Shown piece after piece: positions 1-10,040 of a stretch of 64,000 nt of DNA (within the stretch, counting starts at the first letter, position 1; every line of letters begins with the position of its first letter). Source of the stretch: Desulfocarbo indianensis (GTDB lineage Bacteria; Desulfobacterota; Desulfarculia; Desulfarculales; Desulfarculaceae). The stretch spans positions 390,726-454,725 of the forward strand of contig LBMP01000002.1 in NCBI GenBank assembly GCA_001184205.1, given 5' to 3'. Both the position numbers and the translations under genes were made by a program. A model generated the notes under the pieces. The model saw only the letters and a list, made by a program, of their open reading frames with translations. It was not told the origin of the DNA and made no database searches.

Positions 1-2239
1 GGACGCGGGAGACATCGCCCGCGATTCCCTGCGCCGCCACGACAACGCCTACGGCGCGCGGGAGGTGGGGCCCCAGTTCCTGGAAAGCGGCGGCAAGTAT
101 GCCTTTCGCCTGCGCGGCGAGCGCCACCTTTGGACGCCGCCGGCCATCGCCAATCTGCAACAGGCGGCCCGCGGCGGGCGGCGCGAGCTTTACGAGGACT
201 TCTCCCGGCTCATCAACCGGCAGGAGCGCAAGCACTGCACCCTGCGCAGCCTGTTCGAGTTCAGGAAGTCCGACAAGCCCGTCGCCCTGGAGGAGGTGGA
301 GCCGGCCGAGAACATCGTCAAGCGGTTCGTGACCGGGGCCATGAGCTTCGGCTCCATCAGCCGCGAGGCGCACGAAACCATGGCCATTGCCATGAACCGC
401 CTGGGCAGCCGCTCCAACAGCGGCGAGGGCGGCGAGGACCGCGGGCGCTACCAGCCCCTGGCCAACGGCGACAGCCTGATAAGCCAGACCAAGCAGGTGG
501 CCTCCGGTCGCTTCGGGGTGACCACCGAATACCTGGTGAACGCCAGCGAGCTGCAGATCAAAGTCGCCCAGGGAGCCAAGCCCGGCGAGGGCGGCCAGCT
601 TCCCGGCCACAAGGTCAACGACGAGATCGCCCGGGTGCGCTACAGCACGCCCGGGGTGAGCCTCATCTCGCCGCCGCCCCACCACGACATCTATTCCATA
701 GAGGACCTGGCCCAGCTCATCTTCGATCTGAAGAACGTTAACCCCCAGGCCCGCATCAACGTGAAGCTGGTTAGCGAGGTGGGGGTGGGCACCATCGCCG
801 CCGGCGTCAGCAAGGGCCACGCCGACGCGGTCCTTATCTCCGGCGGCGACGGCGGCACCGGGGCCAGCCCGCTGTCCAGCATCAAGCACGCCGGCATCCC
901 CTGGGAGCTGGGCCTCAGCGAAACCCATCAGGTGCTGGTGGCCAACGACCTGCGCACCCGCATCAAGGTGCAGGCCGACGGCCAGATGCGCACCGGCCGC
1001 GACGTGGCGGTGGCCGCGCTCTTGGGGGCCGAGGAGTTCGGCTTCGGCACCGCCGCCCTGGTGGTCATGGGCTGCGTGCTGCTGCGCAAGTGCCACACCA
1101 ACACCTGCCCGGCCGGCGTGGCCACCCAGGACCCCCGCTGCCGCGAGCGCTTCAAGGGGCGGCCCGAGCACCTCATCAATTACTTCTTCTTCGTGGCCGA
1201 GGAACTGCGCCGGATCATGAGCGAGCTGGGCTTCCGCACGGTGGACGAGATGGTGGGCCGGGCCGACATGCTCGAGATGCGGGAAGGCGTCGACCATTCC
1301 AAGGCCGCCAAGCTGGATTTCAGCCGGGTGCTCATGCAGGCCCAGGCCGTGCGGGGCGGAGAGGTGCACTGCACCCTGGCCCAGGATCACGGCATCGACG
1401 CCATCCTGGACCGGAAACTGATCGAAAAGTGCAAGCCGGCTTTAGAGGACCAGCAGCCGGTGCGGCTGGAGCTGCCCGTGCGCAACATCAACCGCACGGT
1501 GGGGACCATGCTTTCCGGCGAGGTGGCCAAGCGCTACGGACAGGACGGCCTGCCCCCGGACACCATAACCCTTAACTTCCAGGGATCGGCCGGGCAGAGC
1601 TTCGGCGCTTTCGGCATGAAGGGCATCACCATGCTCCTGGAGGGCGACGCCAACGACTACGTGGGCAAGGGCCTCTCCGGAGCCAAGATCGTGGTGCGCC
1701 CGCCGCAAGGCTCTTTATTCGATCCGGCGGAAAACGTCATCGTGGGCAACGTGGCCCTTTATGGCGCCACCACCGGCGAGGTGTATTTCGCGGGCCTGGC
1801 CGGCGAGCGCTTCGCCATCCGCAACTCGGGGGCGCTGGCCGTGGTGGAAGGCACCGGCGACCATTGCTGCGAATACATGACCGGAGGCGTGGTGGTGGTG
1901 CTGGGGCGCACCGGGGTCAACTTCGCCGCCGGCATGAGCGGCGGCGTGGCCTTTGTCTACGATCCCCACCAGGATTTCGACCTGCGCTGCAACCTGGACA
2001 TGGTGGACATCGAGGCGGTGTCCGAGCCCGAGGACCTGGCCACCTTGAAGCGGCTCCTGGAAAACCACCTGCGCTACACGGACAGCCCCCGCGCCCGGCA
2101 TTTCCTGGAGCACTGGGCGGAAACCGTGTCCCTCATGGTCAAGGTGATGCCCATGGAATATCGCCGGGCCTTGGGCAAGATGGCCCAGGAGGATCTGGAA
2201 GCCCGCCGCACCGACGCCGAACAGGTGCGCCAGGCCTGA
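1..2239 (+). CDS. gltB: Glutamate synthase large subunit, 5'-truncated by window edge
   Basis: The reading frame is open from base 2 to the TGA at 2237-2239, so the gene starts before the window; the N-terminal glutamine amidotransferase domain is missing here. Visible are the FMN/2-oxoglutarate synthase barrel, the 3Fe-4S cysteine cluster CxxxxxCHTNTCP near bases 1074-1113, and the C-terminal GXGXG beta-helix domain (about 1580-1960, with [14 protein letters not shown]). The enzyme makes two glutamates from glutamine and 2-oxoglutarate. It is followed by gltD, its electron-input partner. Family assignment is firm; the full length cannot be judged. Confidence 0.97.
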   Translation, partial: DAGDIARDSLRRHDNAYGAREVGPQFLESGGKYAFRLRGERHLWTPPAIANLQQAARGGRRELYEDFSRLINRQERKHCTLRSLFEFRKSDKPVALEEVEPAENIVKRFVTGAMSFGSISREAHETMAIAMNRLGSRSNSGEGGEDRGRYQPLANGDSLISQTKQVASGRFGVTTEYLVNASELQIKVAQGAKPGEGGQLPGHKVNDEIARVRYSTPGVSLISPPPHHDIYSIEDLAQLIFDLKNVNPQARINVKLVSEVGVGTIAAGVSKGHADAVLISGGDGGTGASPLSSIKHAGIPWELGLSETHQVLVANDLRTRIKVQADGQMRTGRDVAVAALLGAEEFGFGTAALVVMGCVLLRKCHTNTCPAGVATQDPRCRERFKGRPEHLINYFFFVAEELRRIMSELGFRTVDEMVGRADMLEMREGVDHSKAAKLDFSRVLMQAQAVRGGEVHCTLAQDHGIDAILDRKLIEKCKPALEDQQPVRLELPVRNINRTVGTMLSGEVAKRYGQDGLPPDTITLNFQGSAGQSFGAFGMKGITMLLEGDANDYVGKGLSGAKIVVRPPQGSLFDPAENVIVGNVALYGATTGEVYFAGLAGERFAIRNSGALAVVEGTGDHCCEYMTGGVVVVLGRTGVNFAAGMSGGVAFVYDPHQDFDLRCNLDMVDIEAVSEPEDLATLKRLLENHLRYTDSPRARHFLEHWAETVSLMVKVMPMEYRRALGKMAQEDLEARRTDAEQVRQA

Positions 2240-2253
2240 TGAAACGCAATCAA

Positions 2254-2277
2254 GGCCCGCCGCCAGCCTGGCGGGCC
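2254..2277. repeat. Inverted repeat between gltB and gltD
   Basis: A perfect 8-bp stem (GGCCCGCC / GGCGGGCC) with an 8-base loop lies 15 bases after the gltB stop and about 20 bases before the gltD start. There is no T-run, so it is more likely an RNA-stability or partial-attenuation hairpin inside the gltBD operon than a true terminator. Confidence 0.5.
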
Positions 2278-2297
2278 CGCATGGTAGGAAAGATGTC

Positions 2298-3737
2298 ATG
2301 GGTAAGGTAGACGCTTTCTTGAGCATACCCCGCCGCACCGCTCCCCTGGAAGACAGGGACGAGCGCCTGGGGCATTATCGGGATTTTCACTTGAGCCTTT
2401 CCGAGAGCGATCTCAGGGACCAGGCCGCGCGCTGCATGGACTGCGGGGTGCCCTTTTGCCACGGCTACGGCTGCCCCTTGGGCAACCTGATCCCCGAGTG
2501 GAACGACCTGGCCTACCGGGGCCGCTGGCACGAGGCCTGCGACCGCCTGCATTCCACCAATAATTTCCCCGAGATCACCGGCCGGGTCTGCCCCTCGCCC
2601 TGCGAGGCGGCCTGCACCCTGGGCGTGGGCGACGATCCGGTGACCGTGCGCCAGATAGAGCTGGCCGTGGTGGAGCGCGGCTGGGCCGAGGGCTGGATCG
2701 AGCCCCTGGCCCCCGCCCAGGAGACCGGCAAGAAAGTGGCGGTGATCGGCTCCGGCCCGGCCGGCCTGGCCGCGGCCCAGCAACTGCGCCGCGCCGGCCA
2801 CCAGGTTAGGCTGTTCGAGCGCGACGACGCCATGGGCGGCATCCTGCGCTACGGCATACCGGATTTCAAGCTGGAGAAGTGGGTGCTGGACCGCAGGCTC
2901 CAGCAATTGGCCGATGAAGGCGTGCGCTTCGAGATGAACGTGGAGGTGGGCAAGGACCTGAGCGCGGAATACCTGCGCAAGCGTTTCGACGCGGTGTGCC
3001 TCTGCCTGGGGGCCCGCCAGCCCCGCGACCTGGAGGCGCCGGGGCGCGAGCTGGCCGGCGTGCACATGGCCATGGATTACCTGGTGCAGCAGAACCGGCG
3101 GGTGGCCGGCAAGCCCATAACCGGCCCGGAAATCCACGCCCGGGGCAAGAAGGTGGTGATCATAGGCGGCGGCGACACCGGCGCCGATTGCCTGGGCACC
3201 GCCTTGCGCCAGGGGGCGGTCAGCGTGCACCAGTTCGAGATATTGCCCATGCCGCCCCACAGCCGGGCCGAAGCCACCCCCTGGCCCCAATGGCCGCACA
3301 TGCTGCGCACCAGCCCGGCCCATTTGGAAGGCGGCGAGCGCCGCTGGAGCGTGGCCACCAGCGAGTTCTTGGGCGAGGACGGCCAACTGAAGCGCCTCAA
3401 GGGCCACGAGGTGCGCTGGAGCGGGCCCGATGAGAGCGGCCGCAGCAAGATGAGCAAGGTCAAGGGCAGCGAGTTCGCCATGGAGGTGGACTTGGTCCTC
3501 TTGGCCATGGGATTCACCCAGCCGGAGCACGAGGGGCTCCTGAACGGCCTGGGGGTCGAATACGACGAGCGGGGCAATGTGAAGGCCGGCTCGGATCTGC
3601 AAACCAGCCTGCCCGGCGTGTACGCCGCGGGCGACATGCAGACCGGCGCCTGGCTGGTGGTACGGGCCATCGCCGCTGGCCGCCGCATGGCCGCCAGCGT
3701 GGATTATAGACTCACGGGGCGCACCATACTGTCGTGA
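2298..3737 (+). CDS. gltD: Glutamate synthase small subunit (NADPH, 4Fe-4S)
   Basis: 479 residues, the usual length for GltD. The N-terminal Fe-S region has cysteines in CMDCGVPFCHGYGCP (about residue 46) and CPSPCEAACTLG (about 98). The FAD dinucleotide motif GSGPAGLAAA is near residue 152, the NADPH motif GGGDTGADCLG near 290, and the C-terminal FAD motif GDMQTGAWLVVRAI near 445. It passes electrons from NADPH to GltB. ATG 2298 is preceded by AGGAAAG; an ATG at 2281 lacks a better site. It sits 58 bases after gltB and is probably co-transcribed. Confidence is high. Confidence 0.97.
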   Translation: MGKVDAFLSIPRRTAPLEDRDERLGHYRDFHLSLSESDLRDQAARCMDCGVPFCHGYGCPLGNLIPEWNDLAYRGRWHEACDRLHSTNNFPEITGRVCPSPCEAACTLGVGDDPVTVRQIELAVVERGWAEGWIEPLAPAQETGKKVAVIGSGPAGLAAAQQLRRAGHQVRLFERDDAMGGILRYGIPDFKLEKWVLDRRLQQLADEGVRFEMNVEVGKDLSAEYLRKRFDAVCLCLGARQPRDLEAPGRELAGVHMAMDYLVQQNRRVAGKPITGPEIHARGKKVVIIGGGDTGADCLGTALRQGAVSVHQFEILPMPPHSRAEATPWPQWPHMLRTSPAHLEGGERRWSVATSEFLGEDGQLKRLKGHEVRWSGPDESGRSKMSKVKGSEFAMEVDLVLLAMGFTQPEHEGLLNGLGVEYDERGNVKAGSDLQTSLPGVYAAGDMQTGAWLVVRAIAAGRRMAASVDYRLTGRTILS

Positions 3738-3907
3738 TAAATCCCGGCAGTTAACCGCCCGGCCAGCCCATTTTTTTCAGGGGCGTAAAATTGCCCGCTC
3801 CAGCCGGGAGCCTGGGCCTCCATTTTGCATGTGAAATCAAGGTGGCTGTTCTTATAGAGCCTGGTTTCAGCAACTTGGAAGTCATAGGCGCTGGCGGCTG
3901 GCATGTT

Positions 3908-3935
3908 TGATAGAATATACATACAAGATGGTATG
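3908..3935 (+). promoter_or_regulatory. Extended -10 promoter with overlapping palindrome, NifA-like gene
   Basis: TGATAGAAT (3908-3916) reads as an extended -10 element (TG-N-TAGAAT); no good -35 is seen. The 16-mer CATACAAGATGGTATG (3920-3935), a near-palindrome of the CATACC-N4-GGTATG type, would cover the predicted start of transcription near 3923, which suggests autorepression. This also argues against translation from ATG 3903. Inferred by eye. Confidence 0.45.
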
Positions 3936-3959
3936 ATCAGCGAGCCTTCGCGGAGCCCT

Positions 3960-5525
<1,566 letters not shown>

Positions 5526-5657
5526 GCATAAATTGGTATAGGTACTTCAGGGTATTTTTTAGCCCTTCTCGGCCCCGGCCCGCCAGCGGCTGGGGTATTG
5601 CCATTTATACAAGTAAAATAAGCAGTTAACAGCGACGGCCCGCCGCTGAAACACCTT

Positions 5658-5672
5658 TGGCACATGCCTTGC
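5658..5672 (+). promoter_or_regulatory. Sigma-54 (-24/-12) promoter for porin-amtB-PII operon
   Basis: TGGCAC-ATGCC-TTGC matches the sigma-54 consensus TGGCAC-N5-TTGC exactly, with the invariant GG and GC ten bases apart. Predicted transcription start is near 5684, giving a leader of about 90 bases before the porin ATG at 5774. A dedicated GAFTGA-type activator is encoded immediately upstream. Confidence 0.85.
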
Positions 5673-5773
5673 CCTATGTCCTGCATGTACGAGGGTAGTT
5701 TCCTTCGGGGTTTTTTGAGGCTCCCGGCTGGTAGCCGGGAAATGGCAAAGGAACGAGTAAAGGAGTTAAGGAA

Positions 5774-6535
5774 ATGAAAAAGCTGGTTGTCTGTCTTTTG
5801 GCCGCTCTGGTTTTGATGGTGCCTCTATTCAGCATGCCGGGTCAGGCTCAGGCCGTGACCCCCAAGGTTGATTTCAGTGCGGCCTTCAACAGCAAATATG
5901 TATGGCGCGGCATGCTTCTCGTGGACGACTGGGTGATTCAGCCTTCCGTGAACATCGGTGTGGGCGGCTTCACCTTCAACATTTGGGGCAACTACGAGCC
6001 CACCGACGAAACCGACCACCAGAAGAAATTCACCGAGATCGACCTGACCGCTGAATACGCGTTTGAGTTTGGCAATTTCACCATACCGGTGGGCGTGATT
6101 CACTACGTGTTCCCCAACACCGAGTTCGACGCCACCACTGAAATCTACGCCGGGATCAGCTACGACTGGATCATCTCGCCCAGCGTCAAGGTCTATCACG
6201 ACGTGGATCAGGCCGCGGGCGGAACCTACATCAACCTGGCCGCCTCCTACTCCTACGCCATCCCCAGCCTGCCCAAGTGCGTGAGCATGAGCATCGATCT
6301 GGGGGCGGGCGTCAGCTACGCCACCGAGGATTACAACAAGTTCTACTTCGGCGTGGACGACGGCGCCTGGACCGATTGGTCGGCCGGCCTGGCCGTGCCC
6401 ATCGGGGTCCTGGACGGCATGCTTACCTTCACCCCGGCGGTCACCTACACCGCCCTGGTGGACAGCAAGATCAAGGACACCACGGAAGACGACACCAACA
6501 CCTTCTTCGGGCTCACGGTCACCTTGAGTTTCTAG
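5774..6535 (+). CDS. TorF-family putative outer-membrane porin
   Basis: 253 residues. A signal peptide (KK, hydrophobic core, cleavage after AQA near residue 27) is followed by alternating aromatic/polar beta-strands and a terminal Phe (TVTLSF), typical of an outer-membrane barrel. The motif SKYVWRGMLL near residue 40 is the hallmark of the Gcw_chp/TorF family. Start ATG 5774 has AAGGAG about 10 bases upstream. It is the first gene after a consensus sigma-54 promoter and 69 bases before amtB, so it is probably the outer-membrane entry for nitrogen compounds. Substrate is not shown by sequence. Confidence 0.85.
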   Translation: MKKLVVCLLAALVLMVPLFSMPGQAQAVTPKVDFSAAFNSKYVWRGMLLVDDWVIQPSVNIGVGGFTFNIWGNYEPTDETDHQKKFTEIDLTAEYAFEFGNFTIPVGVIHYVFPNTEFDATTEIYAGISYDWIISPSVKVYHDVDQAAGGTYINLAASYSYAIPSLPKCVSMSIDLGAGVSYATEDYNKFYFGVDDGAWTDWSAGLAVPIGVLDGMLTFTPAVTYTALVDSKIKDTTEDDTNTFFGLTVTLSF

Positions 6536-6604
6536 GCGCGGGCCAGAGGATTAGCAGCCTTGCCTTCCAGAAGTCGGCGGGGCCCACTGAAAGGAGCCTA
6601 AAAT

Positions 6605-7948
6605 ATGATTAAGCGAGTCATCGCAGCGTTCATGGCGCTTATGGGGTCGGGGTTGGCCTTGGCCGGCAACGCCTTGGCCGAGGAGGCGGCCAAGGAAGCC
6701 CCCAAGATCAGCGACATGGACACCATGTGGGTGTTATTGGCCGCCTATCTGGTGTTTTTCATGCAGCCGGGCTTCGCCATGCTGGAGGCAGGGCTCACCC
6801 GGGCCAAAAACGCATGCAACATTCTGGCTAAGAACTTCATGGACTTCAGCGTGGCCAGCCTGGTCTATTTCCTGGTGGGCTATGCCTTCATGTTCGGCGA
6901 CGGCAACTCGTTCATAGGTCTCAAGGGGTTCGGTTTGATGGGGCTGGAAGACGGCAGCCTGCCGGTGTGGGCCTCCTGGATGTTCCAGGCGGTGTTCTGC
7001 GGCACCGCCGCCACCATCGTATCCGGCGGCATGGCCGAGCGCACCAAGTTCACTTCCTACCTGGTGTTCACGGCCGTGCTTACCGCCATCGTCTACCCCA
7101 TCATCGGCCACTGGACCTGGGGCGGGGGTTGGCTGTCTGAGATGGGATTCTTCGACTTCGCCGGCTCCACCATCGTGCATGGCACCGGCGGCTGGGTGGC
7201 CTTGGTGGGCACCTTGTTCCTGGGGCCCCGCCTGGGCAAGTATTCGGTGGACGGCAAGGCCAATGTTCTGGCCGGCCACAGCCTGCCCCTGGCGGCCCTG
7301 GGCGTGTTCATCCTTTGGTTCGGCTGGTTCGGATTCAACCCCGGATCGCAGCTGGCCGCTTCCGGCGTTGACAACGCCAGGGCCATCGCTTTGATAACCA
7401 TCAACACCAATCTGTCGGCGGCGGCCGGCGCGGTGGCGGCCATGAGCGTGGTATGGATGATATTCGGCAAGCCCGATCTCTCCATGACCATGAACGGCGC
7501 CCTGGCCGGTCTGGTGGCCATTACCGCCCCTTGCGCGGTGGTGAGCCCCTTCGCCTCCATCGTGATCGGTCTCTTTGCGGGCCTCATCGTGGTGATGGGC
7601 GTCACCCTTCTGGACAAGCTGCACGTGGATGACCCGGTGGGCGCCATCCCGGTGCACGGCTTCAACGGCATGTGGGGCACCATCGCGGTGGGCATCTGGG
7701 GCCAGAAGGCCCTGGGCCTGGCCAACGACGGCCTGCTGCACGGCGGCGGCTTCACTCAGCTTGGCATTCAGATTATGGGCACCGTGGCCTGCGCCGCTTT
7801 TGCCATGGCCTGCATGGCGGTGGTTTTCGCGGCGGTTAAGGCGATAATAGGCCTCAGGGTGTCGGTGGAAGAGGAAATCCGTGGTCTGGACATCGAGGAA
7901 CACGGCATGGAAGCCTACTCCGACTTCCAGATATTCACGACCAGGTAA
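6605..7948 (+). CDS. amtB: Ammonium transporter, Amt/MEP/Rh family
   Basis: 447 residues with an N-terminal signal-like helix and then eleven expected membrane helices. Conserved features: the start of the first mature helix (WVLLAAYLVFFMQPGFAMLE), the pore histidine in HGTGG (about residue 192) and its twin in PVHGFNGMWGT (about 350), with AERTKFTSY before the fifth helix. It imports ammonium, and PII normally plugs its cytoplasmic face; the PII gene starts 12 bases after its stop. Ribosome site AAAGGAG precedes ATG 6605. Confidence is high. Confidence 0.97.
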   Translation: MIKRVIAAFMALMGSGLALAGNALAEEAAKEAPKISDMDTMWVLLAAYLVFFMQPGFAMLEAGLTRAKNACNILAKNFMDFSVASLVYFLVGYAFMFGDGNSFIGLKGFGLMGLEDGSLPVWASWMFQAVFCGTAATIVSGGMAERTKFTSYLVFTAVLTAIVYPIIGHWTWGGGWLSEMGFFDFAGSTIVHGTGGWVALVGTLFLGPRLGKYSVDGKANVLAGHSLPLAALGVFILWFGWFGFNPGSQLAASGVDNARAIALITINTNLSAAAGAVAAMSVVWMIFGKPDLSMTMNGALAGLVAITAPCAVVSPFASIVIGLFAGLIVVMGVTLLDKLHVDDPVGAIPVHGFNGMWGTIAVGIWGQKALGLANDGLLHGGGFTQLGIQIMGTVACAAFAMACMAVVFAAVKAIIGLRVSVEEEIRGLDIEEHGMEAYSDFQIFTTR

Positions 7949-7960
7949 GGAGGGGATGCC

Positions 7961-8302
7961 ATGAAGCTGATAATCGCATATATTAAGCCTGAAAGGCTGA
8001 GAGACGTTAAGCAAGCGCTTTACGAGGCCCAGATCTACAACATGAGCGTAACCAACGTGGTGGGCAGCGGACGCCAACGGGGTTTTTCGGAAACCTACCG
8101 CGGCGTAGTGCAGGAGGTTAATCTGATCAAAAAGGTAAGGTTGGAAATCGGAGTCAACGATGAATTCGTGGACGCCGCCCGCCAAGCCATAGTCAAGGGC
8201 GCCCGCACCGGTCAAATCGGCGACGGGGTGATGTTCGTACTGCCGGTTGAGGACGCCATGCGCATACGCACCGGCGAAGAGGGCGGCTCGGCCATGGGTT
8301 AA
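7961..8302 (+). CDS. PII signal-transduction protein (GlnB/GlnK type), variant T-loop
   Basis: 113 residues, normal PII length. It has the start MKLIIAYIKPERL, the B-loop TGQIGDGVMFV and the C-terminal IRTGEEG. In the T-loop, GRQRGFSETYRG keeps Tyr46 but the next segment is RGVVQEVN, putting Gln where enterobacterial PII has the uridylylated Tyr51. It therefore probably responds only to ATP/ADP and 2-oxoglutarate. Its position directly after amtB makes it the channel regulator (GlnK role). Whether to call it glnB or glnK cannot be settled from sequence. Confidence 0.95.
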   Translation: MKLIIAYIKPERLRDVKQALYEAQIYNMSVTNVVGSGRQRGFSETYRGVVQEVNLIKKVRLEIGVNDEFVDAARQAIVKGARTGQIGDGVMFVLPVEDAMRIRTGEEGGSAMG

Positions 8303-8313
8303 GCAAAACTCTG

Positions 8314-8361
8314 CATACCATCCGGTAGGATAGCAGGTTGACGCACCTACCGGATGGTATG
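8314..8361 (+). promoter_or_regulatory. Tandem palindromic sites / 16-bp perfect inverted repeat upstream of glnA
   Basis: CATACCATCCGGTAGG (8314-8329) and CCTACCGGATGGTATG (8346-8361) are exact reverse complements, separated by 16 bases. Each arm is itself a near-palindrome, C[AC]TACC-N4-GGTA[GT]G. Their centres are 32 bases apart (about three helical turns) and lie about 137 and 105 bases upstream of the predicted sigma-54 start, the classical enhancer position. Alternatively the long hairpin terminates the PII transcript, but it is followed by GTTTACTTG, not a clean T-run. Confidence 0.6.
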
Positions 8362-8432
8362 TTTACTTGCGCGCCAGGGAGACCGGTTCGCATTTTTCTA
8401 ATCTTAAGAGCCAATTAAAAAAAGGTTTTTAT

Positions 8433-8448
8433 TGGCCTGATTATTGCT
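8433..8448 (+). promoter_or_regulatory. Sigma-54 (-24/-12) promoter for glnA
   Basis: TGGCCT-GATTA-TTGCT keeps the core TGGC and TTGCT with GG and GC exactly ten bases apart; two of the less conserved -24 bases differ from consensus. Predicted start is near 8459, leaving a leader of about 100 bases to ATG 8562. Confidence 0.75.
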
Positions 8449-8472
8449 CATACTGAATCTATCGCAACTGGC

Positions 8473-8488
8473 GCTACCATGTGGTAGG
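8473..8488 (+). promoter_or_regulatory. Palindrome in the glnA leader
   Basis: GCTACCATGTGGTAGG contains CTACCA-N2-TGGTAG and fits the TACC-N4-GGTA core seen upstream of glnA. It lies about +15 to +30 from the predicted sigma-54 start, a position where a bound regulator would block transcription. Confidence 0.45.
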
Positions 8489-8561
8489 TAATAAGGCAAT
8501 CAAAACCGGCGGGGTTGGTAAGGGCCGCCATGCCGGCAATGGGGAAACCCCAAGGAGGTAA

Positions 8562-9899
8562 ATGAGCATGCCAGCAATGACCAAAGAAGCCGTTCTCAAG
8601 GCGGTGCGGGACAACAACGTGAAGTTCATTCGCCTGTGGTTCACCGACATCTTGGGAGTGCTCAAGAGCTTCGCCATATCGCCCAAAGAGTTGGAAGGGG
8701 CCTTCAGCGAAGGCATGGGCTTTGACGGCTCCTCGATTCAGGGCTTCGCCCGCATCGACGAGAGCGACATGGTGGCCATGCCCGACGTGAGCACCTTCAC
8801 CCTGCTGCCTTGGCGCAGCACGGAAACCGGTTCCGTGGCCAGGATGTTCACCGACGTGCGCAATCCCGACGGCACCCCCTACGAGGGCGACCCCCGGTAT
8901 GTGTTGAAAAAACAGTTGGATCGGGCTGCCAAAATGGGCTACGCCATGTACGTGGGACCCGAACTGGAGTTCTTTTATTTCAAAAATTCGGAAGGCACCG
9001 AATACCTGGACCGGGGCGGCTACTTCGACCTCACTCCCCTGGACGTGGCCAGCGATCTGCGGCGCGACACCATAATCGCCCTGGAAAAAATGGGCATCGA
9101 CGTGGAGTATTCCCACCACGAGGTGGCTCCCAGCCAGCACGAGATCGACCTGCGCTACAAAGACGCCCTGCAGATGGCGGACGCGGCCATGACCTATCGG
9201 CTGACCGTCAAGGAAATCGCCATGAAGTATGGCGTGTACGCCACCTTCATGCCCAAGCCGGTTTTCGGCGAGAACGGCAGCGGCATGCACACCCACCAGT
9301 CGCTGTTCAAGGGCAAGAAGAACGTGTTCTTCGACGCCAAGGACCAGTGGGGGCTTTCCGCCGAAGGCAAATGCTATATCGCGGGCCTTTTGAAGCACGC
9401 GCCCGAGTTCTGCTCCATCATCGCCCAGTGGGTCAACTCCTACAAACGCCTGGTGCCGGGCTACGAGGCTCCGGTGTACGTGGCCTGGGCGCGGCGCAAC
9501 CGTTCGGCCCTGGTGCGGGTGCCCATGTACAAGCCCGGCAAGGAACTGGCCACCCGCTGCGAGCTGCGTTGCCCCGACCCGGCCTGCAACCCCTACCTGG
9601 CCTTCGCGGTGATGCTGGCCGCCGGCCTCAAGGGCATGGAGGAAAAATACGAGCTGGCGGCTCCGGTGGAAGAGGACATCTTCGAGATGACCCCCAAGGA
9701 GCTGAAGAAGCACAAGATCAGGGCCCTGCCCGGCAGTTTGGGCGAGGCGGTGGAGATGACCGCCAAGAGCGATCTGGTGAAAGAGTGCCTGGGCGATCAC
9801 GTGTTCGAGAAGTTCGTGGAAAACAAGCGCATCGAATGGGACGCCTTCCGCATTCACGTGAGCCAGTGGGAGCAGGACCGCTACCTGTCCATCCTCTAA
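8562..9899 (+). CDS. glnA: Glutamine synthetase type I (alpha-like)
   Basis: 445 residues, the length of GSI-alpha enzymes. Features: the N-terminal latch MGFDGSSIQGFARIDESDM, metal and ATP motifs such as KPVFGENGSGMHTHQS, and NRSALVRVP with CELRCPDPACNPYLAFA. Arg64 in GFARI matches the arginine that mediates feedback inhibition in Bacillus-type GSI. At the adenylylation loop, EEDIFEMTPKEL has Phe374 where GSI-beta has the modified Tyr. It makes glutamine from glutamate and ammonium. ATG 8562 has AAGGAGG upstream. Transcribed from its own sigma-54 promoter and ended by a clear terminator. Confidence 0.97.
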   Translation: MSMPAMTKEAVLKAVRDNNVKFIRLWFTDILGVLKSFAISPKELEGAFSEGMGFDGSSIQGFARIDESDMVAMPDVSTFTLLPWRSTETGSVARMFTDVRNPDGTPYEGDPRYVLKKQLDRAAKMGYAMYVGPELEFFYFKNSEGTEYLDRGGYFDLTPLDVASDLRRDTIIALEKMGIDVEYSHHEVAPSQHEIDLRYKDALQMADAAMTYRLTVKEIAMKYGVYATFMPKPVFGENGSGMHTHQSLFKGKKNVFFDAKDQWGLSAEGKCYIAGLLKHAPEFCSIIAQWVNSYKRLVPGYEAPVYVAWARRNRSALVRVPMYKPGKELATRCELRCPDPACNPYLAFAVMLAAGLKGMEEKYELAAPVEEDIFEMTPKELKKHKIRALPGSLGEAVEMTAKSDLVKECLGDHVFEKFVENKRIEWDAFRIHVSQWEQDRYLSIL

Positions 9900-9927
9900 G
9901 CTCCAACGCCTGATAATCGCAAGAAAC

Positions 9928-9961
9928 GGCGGGGCTCCCCAAAGGGGGCCTCGCCTTTTTT
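9928..9961 (+). terminator. Rho-independent terminator after glnA
   Basis: GGCGGGGCTCCCC-AAA-GGGGGCCTCGCC followed by a run of six Ts, about 30 bases after the glnA stop. Confidence 0.9.
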
Positions 9962-10040
9962 CGCCTTTTGAGCGACCGCGCCTTTGCGTAGTCGAGCGGC
10001 TTGGGATATAAAGCTCGCAGCCAGTTAACGTGGAGAGGCC

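Noticed and set aside
8314-8361. Perfect 16-bp inverted repeat as a standard terminator of the PII transcript
   Set aside because: There is no T-run after it and each arm is itself palindromic with the motif found elsewhere in the cluster. Termination is not excluded, but enhancer sites fit better.
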